DNA from: Methylophaga sp.
GTDB taxonomy: Bacteria; Pseudomonadota; Gammaproteobacteria; Nitrosococcales; Methylophagaceae
NCBI GenBank assembly: GCA_002733505.1
Contig: NVVW01000016.1
Span: 3,806-62,844 of the forward strand
Reading direction: 5' to 3'
Length of the DNA stretch: 59,039 bases
Positions 16,075 through 25,382 of this stretch are shown piece by piece (position 1 is the stretch's first letter; every line of letters starts with the position of its first letter). A model generated the notes under the pieces. That model was not told where the DNA came from. It was given only the letters and a program-made list of their open reading frames with translations, and ran no database searches. A program made the position numbers and the translations under genes.

Positions 16075-16732
16075 TCTTTCTTTGATAGGACTAGTTCTTG
16101 AAGCCAGCTTATTGGTGCAGCTAGTTATGCTGTTATTGCTCGCTATTTCAGTTTATTCATGGTTTCTAATTTTCAGAAAAAGTAGTGAGTTATCGCAAGC
16201 CAAAAAAGATGCGGATTCATTTGAAGATAAATTCTGGTCGGGCAATGAACTCAATAAACTTTATGAGGATATTTCATCGCGACCGCATGCCAGTCAAGGC
16301 ATGGAGGGTATTTTTGAAGTTGGTTTTAAAGAATTTGTGCGGCTCAAAAAGTCATCTTCAGATTCAGGGCTGGTGCTCGAAGGCGCACAACGAGTGATGC
16401 GCATTTCGCTGGCAAGAGAAATTGATCACTTAGAAATGTCATTGCCGTTTTTAGCTACTGCGGGTTCAACTAGTCCTTATATTGGTTTGTTTGGCACAGT
16501 GTGGGGCATTATGAACTCATTTATTGCCTTAGGCGGTGTGCAACAAGCTACATTGGCAATGGTTGCCCCAGGTATTGCCGAAGCATTAATTGCAACCGCC
16601 ATGGGTTTATTTGCCGCGATTCCTGCGGTAGTGGCTTACAATAAATATTCGCACGAAGTTGAACGGCTAATCAATCGTTACGATACCTTTTTAGAAGAAT
16701 TCTCTTCTATTTTACAACGCCAACATAGCTAA
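16064..16732 (+). CDS. tolQ: Tol-Pal proton channel subunit TolQ
   Basis: Inner-membrane protein of 222 residues in the MotA/TolQ/ExbB family. Three membrane helices are visible: about residues 15-36, and two near residues 130-155 and 165-190, the latter two with the conserved TAGSTSPYIGLFGTVWGIM and GIAEALIATAMGL stretches. With TolR it converts the proton gradient into movement of TolA for outer-membrane constriction at division. The start is GTG 16064, with GGAG seven bases upstream, inside the end of ybgC. Confidence 0.96.
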   Translation: MHADLSLIGLVLEASLLVQLVMLLLLAISVYSWFLIFRKSSELSQAKKDADSFEDKFWSGNELNKLYEDISSRPHASQGMEGIFEVGFKEFVRLKKSSSDSGLVLEGAQRVMRISLAREIDHLEMSLPFLATAGSTSPYIGLFGTVWGIMNSFIALGGVQQATLAMVAPGIAEALIATAMGLFAAIPAVVAYNKYSHEVERLINRYDTFLEEFSSILQRQHS

Positions 16733-16747
16733 TCTTAGGCTAAAATA

Positions 16748-17200
16748 ATGGCTATTTATGTAACAAAAAGGCAACGTCGCAAACCGATAGCTGAAATCAA
16801 TGTAGTGCCCTACATTGATGTCATGCTGGTCTTGTTAATTATATTTATGATTACAGCGCCAATGTTAACCCAAGGTATACAGGTTGATTTGCCGAAAGTT
16901 GAGGGTAACCCCGTAGTAACCACGAATGAAAATAGCGAGCCATTGGTTGTTTCAGTTGATGCGGAAGGTTTGTTTTATGTCGCATTTGGCGACAAGCAAG
17001 ATCAAGCAGTTACAGGAAAAAGGTTAAGAACAATTGTGAATGCTATTTTACGCCGGAATCCTGAAACACAAGTAATGGTTAAAGGTGATAGCGCAGCTAG
17101 TTATGGCCAAGTCGTTACCGTGATGGCGCTATTAAAAGAAGCCGGTGCACCAAGCGTGGGCTTAATCACCAAACAACCAGAAAATATCGATGAAAAATAG
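16748..17200 (+). CDS. tolR: Tol-Pal proton channel subunit TolR
   Basis: A 150-residue ExbD/TolR protein. One N-terminal membrane helix carries the proton-binding aspartate in VVPYIDVMLVLLIIFMIT. The periplasmic domain ends with the typical VMALLKEAGAPSVGLIT. It works with TolQ as the stator of the Tol motor. It overlaps tolA by 11 bases. Confidence 0.96.
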   Translation: MAIYVTKRQRRKPIAEINVVPYIDVMLVLLIIFMITAPMLTQGIQVDLPKVEGNPVVTTNENSEPLVVSVDAEGLFYVAFGDKQDQAVTGKRLRTIVNAILRRNPETQVMVKGDSAASYGQVVTVMALLKEAGAPSVGLITKQPENIDEK

Positions 17201-18293
17201 CTTGTTTGAAAATATCTCGGCAGGCAGCTTTACTATTATCTTACATGTTGCATTATTCGCTTTGATTTTTGTTGGCATAGATTTTCAATCAACGACACAT
17301 GTTACGGCGCAACCAAAAGTAGATATTGTGCAGGCAACGGCTATGGATGAAGCGGATGTGTTAGCAGAAATGACGCGACAACAAGAATATGAAGATGATA
17401 AGCGCCAGCAAGAGCAAGAGCGACAAGATAAAATTGATAAAAAATTTGAGCAAGCTGAGCAAGAACTTGAAGACAAGAAACAAGAAATAGTTGAACAGCA
17501 ACAACAAGCGGAGCTTGAGCAGCAACAACGCAAGCTAGAAGCAGAGCAAAAACAACAAGAAATTGAAGTATTAAAAGAGCAACGCAAGATTGAAGAAGAG
17601 AAAAAACAGCAAGCAGAAGTTGAACGAAAATTAGAAGAACAGAAAAAACAGCAAGCCGAACAAGAACGACTAGCAGAAGAAGAGCGTAAACAAATAGTTG
17701 CTGAAGAGCGTAGAGCCGAAGAAGAGAAAAAACGCTTAGCAGAAGCGGATCGCAAAGCGGCAGAGCAAAAAAAACGTGATGCTGAAGAAAGAGTACGTAA
17801 AGCGGAAGAGGAAGAGAAAGAAAAGCAACGGCTTGCAAAAATAGCAGAAGAAAAGAAAAAGGCAGAAGAAAAAGCGGCACACGAGGCAAAAGTAAAAGCA
17901 GATCGTGAAGCAGCGGTAGCCGCTAAACTTAAGGCACAGAGAGATGAAGCGGCTAAATTGCTACAAGACAGTTTAGATGCAGAAGCGCGAGAACAAGAAA
18001 CCATGCGAATAAATGGTGTTGTTGATAAACATGTATCAATAATTAGGCAGCGCGTGAAACGTTATTGGATTAAGCCTAGCAGTGCTGAGCGGGGCCTACA
18101 AAGTACATTGCAAGTAAGCTTGCTCCCTAGTGGTGAGGTCAAGGTGGTCAAGGTGGTTAAGAGCAGTGGCAATATATTGTTTGATCGTAGCGCAGAAAAT
18201 GCCGTTTATAAGGCAAGCCCACTACCGGTACCGACGGATCCAAAAGCTTTAGCGAAATTTAAACAATTTTCATTTAATTTTAAACCAGAGTAA
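17190..18293 (+). CDS. tolA: Tol-Pal linker protein TolA
   Basis: A 367-residue protein with an N-terminal membrane helix (about residues 12-34). A very long charged helix rich in Gln, Glu, Lys and Ala covers about residues 55-270, followed by a C-terminal globular domain with VDKHVSIIRQRVKRYW. TolA spans the periplasm and transmits TolQR motion to TolB-Pal. The low-complexity helix creates long false reading frames on the opposite strand. Confidence 0.94.
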   Translation: MKNSLFENISAGSFTIILHVALFALIFVGIDFQSTTHVTAQPKVDIVQATAMDEADVLAEMTRQQEYEDDKRQQEQERQDKIDKKFEQAEQELEDKKQEIVEQQQQAELEQQQRKLEAEQKQQEIEVLKEQRKIEEEKKQQAEVERKLEEQKKQQAEQERLAEEERKQIVAEERRAEEEKKRLAEADRKAAEQKKRDAEERVRKAEEEEKEKQRLAKIAEEKKKAEEKAAHEAKVKADREAAVAAKLKAQRDEAAKLLQDSLDAEAREQETMRINGVVDKHVSIIRQRVKRYWIKPSSAERGLQSTLQVSLLPSGEVKVVKVVKSSGNILFDRSAENAVYKASPLPVPTDPKALAKFKQFSFNFKPE

Positions 18294-18304
18294 AAGGTGA
18301 AATA

Positions 18305-19603
18305 ATGACCAAACGATGGTTAACAACAATTACATTTTTAGGGGCATGCCTATCATTTCAGGCGCAGGCAGAATTAGTTATCGACATCGTCGGTGGTACC
18401 GAAGCCGCATTACCTATTGCGATCGTACCTTTTGGCAGTGAAGGGCCAACAGCGCCAATAAATATTTCAGAAATAATAAGCAACGATCTGGCCAGCAGCG
18501 GTCGATTTGATCCTTTGCCTAAACGTGATTTAATTTCTGAACCGCATGAAAAATCAGAAATAAACTTTAAAGACTGGCGTTTATTACGCAGTGAAGGCTT
18601 ATTAGTTGGCAAAGTCAGCACAGAGGATGGTGAATTACATAAGGTGCAATTTCAACTATTTGATGTATATAAATCACAGCAATTAGCGGGTATGCGTTAT
18701 CAAGTGCCTGCCGGTGGTTTGCGACGTTTGGCGCATAAAATTGCTGATCAAGTGTACGAAGCCTTAACGGGTGAAGTGGGTGTGTTTTCAACAAGGTTGG
18801 CCTTTGTAACTGAAGTAAAAGGTGTTGATGGAAAGAAACGTTATGCATTACAAGTTTCAGATGCTGATGGTGCGAACCCGCGTACTGTTTTGCAATCAAA
18901 ACAACCGATTCTTTCACCTAGTTGGGCACCTGATGGTGAGCGCTTGAGCTATGTATCATTTGAAAATGGTAACGCAGAAGTCTTTGTGCAAGAAATGCGC
19001 AGTGGCAGACGAAATTCAGTGGCAGCATTTAAAGGTATAAACAGTGCGCCATCGTGGTCACCAGATGGGACAAAACTAGCATTGACCTTGTCAAAATCAG
19101 GCAATCCAGAAATTTATGTACTGGAGTTGGCTTCAGGAAAATTGTCGCGAGTAACACATAATTCACAAGCCATTGATACCGAAGCGGTATGGATGCCCAA
19201 TGGCAAAGAGCTACTTTTCACCTCAGATCGTGGCGGTCGACCTCAAATATATAAAGTATCCGTTGATGGAGGCAGGGCGCAGCGTGTCACCTTTGAAGGA
19301 ACCTATAATTCATCTGCCGATATATCACCCGACGGTCGCACTTTAACAATGGTACATGGCTTTAAGGGTAAATATTATATTGCAGTACAAGACTTGCAAA
19401 CGGGCACACTACAAGTATTAACGGAGACCGGAAGAGATGAGTCGCCTAGCTTCGCGCCAAATGGCCGTGTGATCCTGTATGCTACTGAGCAAAGAGGTAA
19501 GGCTTTATTAGCGTCAGTATCTGTTGATGGTGAGATTCATCGGCGTTTTGGAGAATCGGGTAAAGATGTGCGTGAACCTGCTTGGTCGCCACTTAGAAAA
19601 TAA
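18305..19603 (+). CDS. tolB: Periplasmic Tol-Pal protein TolB
   Basis: A 432-residue periplasmic protein with a signal peptide (cleavage near residue 22, AQA). An N-terminal domain (VPFGSEGP to the LTGEVGVFSTRLAFV region) is followed by a six-bladed WD/PD40 propeller, with repeats such as PSWSPDGTKLAL and DISPDGRTLTMVH. TolB binds Pal and is released by TolA. It lies 11 bases after tolA with GGTG upstream of its ATG. Confidence 0.97.
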   Translation: MTKRWLTTITFLGACLSFQAQAELVIDIVGGTEAALPIAIVPFGSEGPTAPINISEIISNDLASSGRFDPLPKRDLISEPHEKSEINFKDWRLLRSEGLLVGKVSTEDGELHKVQFQLFDVYKSQQLAGMRYQVPAGGLRRLAHKIADQVYEALTGEVGVFSTRLAFVTEVKGVDGKKRYALQVSDADGANPRTVLQSKQPILSPSWAPDGERLSYVSFENGNAEVFVQEMRSGRRNSVAAFKGINSAPSWSPDGTKLALTLSKSGNPEIYVLELASGKLSRVTHNSQAIDTEAVWMPNGKELLFTSDRGGRPQIYKVSVDGGRAQRVTFEGTYNSSADISPDGRTLTMVHGFKGKYYIAVQDLQTGTLQVLTETGRDESPSFAPNGRVILYATEQRGKALLASVSVDGEIHRRFGESGKDVREPAWSPLRK

Positions 19604-19632
19604 GCGAACTATAAACTTAGGGAGTAATCAAT

Positions 19633-20217
19633 ATGAAATCATTAAAAATAACAGCACTATGCTTATCACTAATCTGGTTTGCCGGTTGTACAACAACAGG
19701 TAATAATCAGGCGGGTGCGGATGGCCAAAACGGTGAGGTGATGGTGGAAGATCGCACTGGTGAAACATCAGGTATTGGTGATGAAAATGCATCAGGAACA
19801 GGTATTGATGGCGCAGAAACGCAAGTAATTGTGGGCGAAGGCGACTACACTGGCGATGAAATTAATGATCCTAATAGTCCATTAGCCAATCGTGTGGTTT
19901 ATTTTGAATATGACAGCAGTGCGGTAAGATTTGAAGATCAAGCAACGCTAGAAGCACATACAGCCTATTTAGGTGATAATCCGAACGTGACTATTCGCTT
20001 GATTGGCCATACCGATGAACGTGGTTCACGAGAATATAACCTTGCTTTAGGTGAGCGTCGTGCATTGTCAATTCGCCAAATATTAATGCTACAAGGTGCT
20101 AGCATTCAACAATTCCAAGTGACAAGCTTTGGTGAAGAACGCCCAGAAGCTGAAGGTTTTGACGAAAGTGCATGGCAACAAAATCGTCGCGTTGAATTGA
20201 TTTATATCGGACAATAA
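19633..20217 (+). CDS. pal: Peptidoglycan-associated lipoprotein Pal
   Basis: Outer-membrane lipoprotein of 194 residues with lipobox FAGC at residue 19. A glycine- and acid-rich linker covers about residues 20-85. The OmpA-type peptidoglycan-binding domain follows (VVYFEYDSS, GHTDERGSREYNLALGERRA, NRRVEL). It anchors the outer membrane to the cell wall and is the end point of the Tol system. The linker is longer than in E. coli Pal. A clear GGAG site precedes the ATG. Confidence 0.96.
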   Translation: MKSLKITALCLSLIWFAGCTTTGNNQAGADGQNGEVMVEDRTGETSGIGDENASGTGIDGAETQVIVGEGDYTGDEINDPNSPLANRVVYFEYDSSAVRFEDQATLEAHTAYLGDNPNVTIRLIGHTDERGSREYNLALGERRALSIRQILMLQGASIQQFQVTSFGEERPEAEGFDESAWQQNRRVELIYIGQ

Positions 20218-20220
20218 ATA

Positions 20221-21057
20221 ATGAACGTAACAAATAAAACACTCATTGTATTAGCTGTATTGCTATCGCTGGTAATGTCGAATTCAGTGTGGGCAGATGA
20301 AGCGGCATTGACACAACGCATTGAACGATTAGAACGCATCATCCAAGGCCAAGGTTTGGTTTCGTTATTAGGCCGTGTTGATCAGTTGCAAAAGGAAGTG
20401 CAGCGATTAAATGGTGATAATGAATCGTTACGTCATCAAATAGAAACAATGAAAAAAAATCAACGAGAACGTTATCTTGATTTAGATCAGCGTGTAGAAA
20501 AGTTATCTGCTACTGCTACTCTTGTACCGGTACCCGCACCTGTTACACCCATAATAGCTGATGTTTCTGAACCAGCAGCATCAGCTGAAAATGTACCCGC
20601 TGTTGAACCAGCAGTTGACACAGCAATAGTCGATAATACGCCGGCTCCTGAAACATTACCGGTGGCAGTAGAAAATGGTGAAGCAGCGTATCAATCCGCA
20701 CTACAAACATTGCGCAGCGGTCAATATGAACAAGCAGTTATGGCACTAGAAAAATTCCCAGCAGATTATCCACAAAGTAGCTACTTACCCAATGCTTATT
20801 ATTGGCAGGGTGAGGCGAACTATGTGTTACGTGATTTTGATAAAGCGATTATTGCTTTTACTAAGGTTGTAAATGACTTCCCAGCGAGCAGCAAGGTGGC
20901 CGATGCAAGTTTGAAATTAGGTTTTAGCCAATATGAGAATGGCCAGTTTGAGGTGGCTAAAACAACGCTAGCTTCGGTGGTGAATAATTATCCGAATACA
21001 TCTGCGGCACGCTTAGCAAAAGTTAGACTGGATCGTATCAATAAAGAGTCTAATTAA
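20221..21057 (+). CDS. cpoB: Cell division coordinator CpoB (YbgF)
   Basis: A 278-residue periplasmic protein. A signal peptide ends near residue 25 (VWA). A coiled-coil segment of about residues 30-100 trimerises the family. A Pro/Ala/Val-rich linker leads to three TPR-like repeats from about residue 155 (GEAAYQSALQTL, NAYYWQGEANYVL, VADASLKLGFS). CpoB links PBP1B activity to Tol-driven constriction. It starts 4 bases after pal and ends the operon just before a dispersed repeat. Confidence 0.94.
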   Translation: MNVTNKTLIVLAVLLSLVMSNSVWADEAALTQRIERLERIIQGQGLVSLLGRVDQLQKEVQRLNGDNESLRHQIETMKKNQRERYLDLDQRVEKLSATATLVPVPAPVTPIIADVSEPAASAENVPAVEPAVDTAIVDNTPAPETLPVAVENGEAAYQSALQTLRSGQYEQAVMALEKFPADYPQSSYLPNAYYWQGEANYVLRDFDKAIIAFTKVVNDFPASSKVADASLKLGFSQYENGQFEVAKTTLASVVNNYPNTSAARLAKVRLDRINKESN

Positions 21058-21062
21058 GACTT

Positions 21063-21226
21063 AATAACCGCGACCATTCAATTTGCAAATTTTTAACACC
21101 CATACTGAATGCGCTAGCTGCGTTATAATAGTGAGCAATAGAATAACTATTACATCACCATTATGCCTTGCTACCCCATTCATTATGGGTACTAAAAACC
21201 CACAAAATGAATGGTCACGGCTATAG
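21063..21226. repeat. MITE-like dispersed repeat, copy C2, between cpoB and queE
   Basis: The block starts AATAACCGCGACCATTCAAT and ends (inverted) CTATAGCCGTGACCATTCAT, so the ends are inverted repeats. The left half matches 10181-10275. The element fills the gap between the two genes and ends 26 bases before the queE ATG. It contains a TATAAT-like GTTATAATAG and may supply or disturb promoter elements. Confidence 0.7.
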
Positions 21227-21251
21227 AACACAAATAACAAGTAGGCATTTT

Positions 21252-21893
21252 ATGGCGCAATGCCGAATAACAGAAATTTTCTATTCGCTACAAGGCGAAA
21301 CACGCACAGTGGGCTTGCCAACGGTATTTGTACGGCTAACCGGCTGTCCATTACGCTGTACTTATTGCGATACCGAATATGCCTTTCATCATGGTGAAAA
21401 ATGGGATATTGCTGATATTGTAGCGAAAGTACAAAGTTATAACCCACGCTATGTGACCGTAACGGGCGGTGAGCCGTTAGCTCAGAAAACGTGCCATCAA
21501 TTGCTAACAGAGCTATGTGATCTTAATTATGAAGTTTCGTTAGAAACAGGTGGCGCGATGGATATTAGCGCCGTTGATCCTCGAGTGGTTTCTGTGGTGG
21601 ATTTAAAAACACCCGCTTCTGGCGAAGAATCACGAAATAAATATGAAAATATTCAGCACCTTAAAGCGCAGGATCAAGTCAAATTTGTAATTTGTGATCG
21701 CAATGATTATGAATGGTCATGCCAGAAATTAACAGAATATGACTTGGTATCACGTTGTGAAATCTTATTTTCACCCATTCATGGTGAATTAAAACCCGCA
21801 GATCTAGCAGATTGGATTATTGAAGATAACCTGCCAGTACGCATGCAAATTCAACTACATAAATATTTGTGGGGAGACGAGCAAGGTAAATGA
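21252..21893 (+). CDS. queE: 7-carboxy-7-deazaguanine synthase QueE
   Basis: Radical-SAM enzyme of 213 residues that contracts 6-carboxytetrahydropterin to 7-carboxy-7-deazaguanine in queuosine synthesis. The cluster motif CPLRCTYC (Cx3CxxC) is in place, with [10 protein letters not shown] before it and [10 protein letters not shown] after. ATG 21252 ([10 protein letters not shown]) is preferred because the open frame upstream to 21168 lies inside a dispersed repeat. It overlaps queC by 4 bases (ATGA). Confidence 0.95.
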   Translation: MAQCRITEIFYSLQGETRTVGLPTVFVRLTGCPLRCTYCDTEYAFHHGEKWDIADIVAKVQSYNPRYVTVTGGEPLAQKTCHQLLTELCDLNYEVSLETGGAMDISAVDPRVVSVVDLKTPASGEESRNKYENIQHLKAQDQVKFVICDRNDYEWSCQKLTEYDLVSRCEILFSPIHGELKPADLADWIIEDNLPVRMQIQLHKYLWGDEQGK

Positions 21894-22594
21894 AACGTGC
21901 AGTTATTTTATTATCAGGCGGTTTAGACTCTGCCACCACCTTAGCTATAGCCCAACAACAAGGCTTTGAATGCTACACCTTAAGCTTTGATTACGGCCAG
22001 CGCCATAATGTAGAACTAAATGCTGCTACAGTACTATCCAAACAAATGGGTGCGCTAGAGCACAAAGTGATCAAGATCGATTTACGCAGTATTGGTGGCT
22101 CAGCCTTAACAGATAATACCATTGATGTGCCCGATCATTATGAAGAAGGTATTCCCGTTACTTATGTGCCAGCAAGGAATACCGTTTTTTTATCTATCGC
22201 ACTGGGCTGGGCAGAAGTGCTTCAAGCCCAAGCAATATTTGTGGGTGTGAATGCCGTTGACTATTCTGGTTATCCAGATTGTCGCCCAGAATTTATCCGC
22301 GCCTTTGAACAATTAGCTAATTTAGCCACAAAAACAGGGGTAGAAGGACAAAAATTAACAGTCCACGCTCCGCTTATTAATATGACAAAAGCTCAAATCA
22401 TTCAACATGGAACCGTACTCGGTGTTGATTATAGTCAAACCATTTCATGTTATCAGGCAAATAATGAAGGCAAAGCCTGTAGTACATGCGATTCTTGTCG
22501 GTTCAGAAAGGAAGGGTTTGAACAAGCTAACATAGCCGATCCTACTTTATATACCCGTGATCATTCAATATGTGAAGATTCAGGGCAAAAATAG
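21890..22594 (+). CDS. queC: 7-cyano-7-deazaguanine synthase QueC, C-terminus supplied by a MITE
   Basis: ATP-dependent enzyme that turns 7-carboxy-7-deazaguanine into preQ0, the next step after QueE. The PP-loop SGGLDSATT is at residues 9-17. A zinc site of four cysteines lies near the end (SCYQ and CSTCDSC). The catalytic part is complete up to IADPTLY. The last 13 residues after that and the stop codon are encoded by the left end of the 162 bp repeat that begins at 22550, the matching DNA being found inverted at 44889-45050. The enzyme is probably still active, since the tail lies beyond the zinc site. Confidence 0.95.
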   Translation: MKRAVILLSGGLDSATTLAIAQQQGFECYTLSFDYGQRHNVELNAATVLSKQMGALEHKVIKIDLRSIGGSALTDNTIDVPDHYEEGIPVTYVPARNTVFLSIALGWAEVLQAQAIFVGVNAVDYSGYPDCRPEFIRAFEQLANLATKTGVEGQKLTVHAPLINMTKAQIIQHGTVLGVDYSQTISCYQANNEGKACSTCDSCRFRKEGFEQANIADPTLYTRDHSICEDSGQK

Positions 22595-22711
22595 GAAAGC
22601 AGAATAAGGCGCAATGTGCAGGTAATGGCTAGCCCTTATCAAACATTGCAACGAAAGGCTGGTTTTCTAGCTTTTGGTCTGAAATTTACAGATTGAATGA
22701 TTATGGGTATA
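22550..22711. mobile_element. 162 bp MITE, copy A, overlapping the end of queC
   Basis: The ends are inverted repeats, TATACCCGTGATCATTCAAT on the left and (inverted) TATACCCATAATCATTCAAT on the right. A second copy of equal length lies in opposite orientation at 44889-45050, alike throughout. TA at both ends suggests TA-target insertion of IS630/mariner type. There is no coding capacity of its own. A further partial end (TACCCCTAATCATTGAAAG) follows directly. Confidence 0.8.
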
Positions 22712-22723
22712 TACCCCTAATCA

Positions 22724-22951
22724 TTGAAAGTGCAGGTTTCAATGATTAGGGATATAAAGATGGGGCTTAATTTTAATGACGGCAATACCAGAACTCTTGC
22801 ATATTTATCTGTATTGCTGCTACTCGCCATGCTGACACAGCATGTTCTATTCTTACTAGGCATGGCGGTTAAACTCAATAAGCAACATCTTCGTTATCAA
22901 GCCAATTCACTGAAACAGGCACTATTTTATCGTATCAATTTATTGGGTTAA
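22724..22951 (+). pseudogene. IS4-type transposase C-terminal remnant
   Basis: The frame encodes RDIKMGLNFNDGNTRTLAYL, a hydrophobic stretch, then LRYQANSLKQ and a stop. This pattern resembles the last 70 residues of IS4-family transposases, where the hydrophobic helix precedes a HYQANT-like motif. Upstream catalytic parts are absent and the first codons come from repeat DNA. Inert remnant. The 290 bases after it hold no gene I can recognise. Confidence 0.6.
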
Positions 22952-23190
22952 CAGCGTTCAAAGATCCCTATTTGAAGCTCAAAAAGCCTAATTGGCAAAC
23001 CACGTATTTAAAAATACAGCAATTGATGAGGAAGTCACTTCATGTTTAAGAACTATTTTAAATTTCGTGGGGAGATTCCCCAGGGTCAGACTCGATTGAT
23101 TTGCACTACAGCCTAATATTTCATCCATTATAGAACAGTATTTAACTAGCAGTAGAAAATCGCTACCCACTCAATTAATATTTTCTAGGC

Positions 23191-23218
23191 AAAAAAAAGA
23201 CCCTTTTCAGGGTCTTTT
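23191..23218 (-). terminator. Strong intrinsic terminator of the OmpA-like gene
   Basis: AAAAGACCCT (23195-23204) pairs with AGGGTCTTTT (23209-23218) around a 4-base loop. On the minus strand the stem is followed by a run of T's. It lies 25 bases after the stop of the leftward gene at 23243 and could also work for rightward transcription. Confidence 0.88.
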
Positions 23219-23242
23219 CAAGTCTAACTATTTATTGCTTTC

Positions 23243-24094
23243 TTATTGATTCACATAGAAGTCAACACGGCGGTTAGCTGCACGACCCTCTTCCGTATCA
23301 TTGCTCGCAACCGGAGTAGTTTCACCGATGCCTACAGGCACTAAGCTACTACCATTCACGCCACGAGAAACTAAGTGGGCAACTACTGATTCAGCACGGC
23401 GTTGCGATAATGCTTGGTTATACGCTTCTGAACCACGGCTATCTGTGTGACCTTCAACGCGTACTTCAATAATATCGTGTGTTGCTTTAAGCAGTTCAAC
23501 CGCTTCTTCTAAAATAGATTTAGCACTTGTTGTAAGTGCTGCACTATTCGTAGCAAAGTTAACACCTGTTAGAGAAAGTAACTTCTGACCCTCTAAAGGA
23601 CAACCGTCAGTATCAACAATTGTACCTAATGGTGTTTTAGGGCATAAATCTTGATAATCAGCAACGCCATCGCGGTCTGTATCTAATGGGCAACCAACAC
23701 GGTCAACCGTTACACCTGAAGGTGTGCCTCGGCAAAGATCTACACCATCAACAACGCCATCACCATCGGTATCGAATGCACAACCATTGGCATCAAGCAA
23801 CGCACCTGGAGGAGGTGTAGTTGAACAAGCAGCCACTTCTTCTACCATTGGTGCCGCCATAACTTCGTCTTCATCAGCACAAAGAATCATTCCTGCAACT
23901 GCACCTACTATTGCACCACCTACTGCAGCTGAGTCACTATCATCAGCTACAACAGCCATTGCTGCACCACCGAATAAAGCACCGGCAGCTGCACATAAAA
24001 AATCATCTCCTGACATAAGTTGTTTCTGGCCTGCACAGCCTGATAACAAGCTGGCAAACAATACTGCCACTGCTAATTTAATCGATGTTTTCAT
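23243..24094 (-). CDS. OmpA-family lipoprotein with glycine zipper and thrombospondin type 3 repeats
   Basis: A 283-residue envelope protein. The signal peptide ends LLSGC with lipidated cysteine near residue 20. A glycine-zipper segment follows (AGALFGGAAMAV, GAIVGAVAGMI), then calcium-binding type 3 repeats (DTDGDGVVDGVDLC, DTDRDGVADYQDLCP) with paired cysteines. A C-terminal OmpA domain binds peptidoglycan (VEGHTDSRGSEAYNQALSQRRA, NRRVDFYV). It probably tethers the outer membrane to the wall. Monocistronic, with its own terminator. Confidence 0.9.
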   Translation of the reverse strand: MKTSIKLAVAVLFASLLSGCAGQKQLMSGDDFLCAAAGALFGGAAMAVVADDSDSAAVGGAIVGAVAGMILCADEDEVMAAPMVEEVAACSTTPPPGALLDANGCAFDTDGDGVVDGVDLCRGTPSGVTVDRVGCPLDTDRDGVADYQDLCPKTPLGTIVDTDGCPLEGQKLLSLTGVNFATNSAALTTSAKSILEEAVELLKATHDIIEVRVEGHTDSRGSEAYNQALSQRRAESVVAHLVSRGVNGSSLVPVGIGETTPVASNDTEEGRAANRRVDFYVNQ

Positions 24095-24233
24095 TTCTAA
24101 TTCCTTTAAAATATTTAATCAATGCAAAAAGACACATAAACTATTGAACACACACATGGTAACACTGCTTTTAAACAATTCCCACCTTAAGTTTATCGTA
24201 TTTGCTACACAGTTTAAAAAACCTACTACATCC

Positions 24234-25373
24234 CTATCCTAGTATATGATGAGAATCATCTTTTTCGGGCTCTAAAGCTAAGCTACCAGTGTCGCTTGTA
24301 ATATCAATAGTTGATGATCCTAACTTGATCATTAAGCGGACTTCATTTTCTGAATCTGAATTTCTTATCGCCTCATCATAAGTAATTTCACCCGCCATAT
24401 ATAAGTCATAAACAGCCTGATCAAAGGTTTGCATTCCTAACTCACCTGATCGCTTCATCACTTCTTTAATTTCTGCGATGTTTCCTTTTTCAATCAAATC
24501 ACCAATAAGTGGTGTATTAATAAGAATTTCTACCGCGGCTACTCGTCCGGAACCATCTTTTTTAGGTATTAACCGTTGTGCCACCACCGCTTTTAGATTA
24601 AGTGATAAATCTAAGAATAACTGCTTATGTCGCTCTTCAGGGAAAAAGTTAATAATCCTATCCATCGCTTGGTTGGCATTATTTGCATGCAATGTTGATA
24701 AACATAAATGGCCTGTCTCAGCAAAAACAATCCCATACTCCATCGTATCTTGAGAGCGAATTTCACCAATCATAATAACGTCCGGCGCTTGCCGTAATGA
24801 GTTCTTTAGTGCTATTTCATATGACGCTGTATCAATACCCACTTCGCGTTGTGTTACTACGCAACCCCCGTGTTCATGATCAAACTCAATTGGATCTTCT
24901 ATTGTTAAAATATGCCCCGTACTGTTCTGATTACGGTAACCAATCATCGCTGCCAGTGATGTAGATTTACCTGAGCCCGTTGCACCCACAAAAATAATCA
25001 ATCCTCGCTGAGTCATCGCCAGCTCTTCAATTATTTCTGGAAGGTTAAGCTCATTAAATTTTGGAATTTTATCTTTTATTCGTCGCATCACCATGGCAAT
25101 CTTATTGCGCTGATACAAGGCACTAACACGAAAACGACCTGCACCTGCTGCACTAATGGCATAGTTGCATTCTTTATCACGATCAAAGCCTCTTTTTTGA
25201 TCATCTGTCATCGTACCGATGACTAAATCACGAGCTTCATCCTCCGATAAGACCTCTTGCGATATGGTGGCTAACCGCCCATTTACTTTTAAAGTTACCG
25301 GCCTTCCTGCAGTGATATAAATATCTGAAGCATCATGCTTCACCGCGGCTTTAAGAATCGTTACGATATCCAT
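24234..25373 (-). CDS. pilU: Type IV pilus retraction ATPase PilU
   Basis: Hexameric ATPase of the PilT/PilU family, 379 residues. It has Walker A GATGSGKST, the Asp box (TIEDPIEFDHEH), Walker B (VIMIGEIRS) and the His box (GHLCLSTLHANN). The longer C-terminus and the position after pilT mark it as PilU, which assists PilT-driven retraction. It lies 9 bases after pilT. Confidence 0.94.
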   Translation of the reverse strand: MDIVTILKAAVKHDASDIYITAGRPVTLKVNGRLATISQEVLSEDEARDLVIGTMTDDQKRGFDRDKECNYAISAAGAGRFRVSALYQRNKIAMVMRRIKDKIPKFNELNLPEIIEELAMTQRGLIIFVGATGSGKSTSLAAMIGYRNQNSTGHILTIEDPIEFDHEHGGCVVTQREVGIDTASYEIALKNSLRQAPDVIMIGEIRSQDTMEYGIVFAETGHLCLSTLHANNANQAMDRIINFFPEERHKQLFLDLSLNLKAVVAQRLIPKKDGSGRVAAVEILINTPLIGDLIEKGNIAEIKEVMKRSGELGMQTFDQAVYDLYMAGEITYDEAIRNSDSENEVRLMIKLGSSTIDITSDTGSLALEPEKDDSHHILG

Positions 25374-25382
25374 TGTGTGCTC

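Noticed and set aside
17285..18004. Long Ser/Cys-rich and Leu-rich open frames opposite tolA
   Set aside because: They mirror the low-complexity Gln/Glu/Lys helix of TolA and have no domain or ribosome site.
23724..24242. 172-codon rightward frame opposite the OmpA-like gene
   Set aside because: Ala/Pro/Ser-rich shadow of a constrained gene, with no ribosome site.
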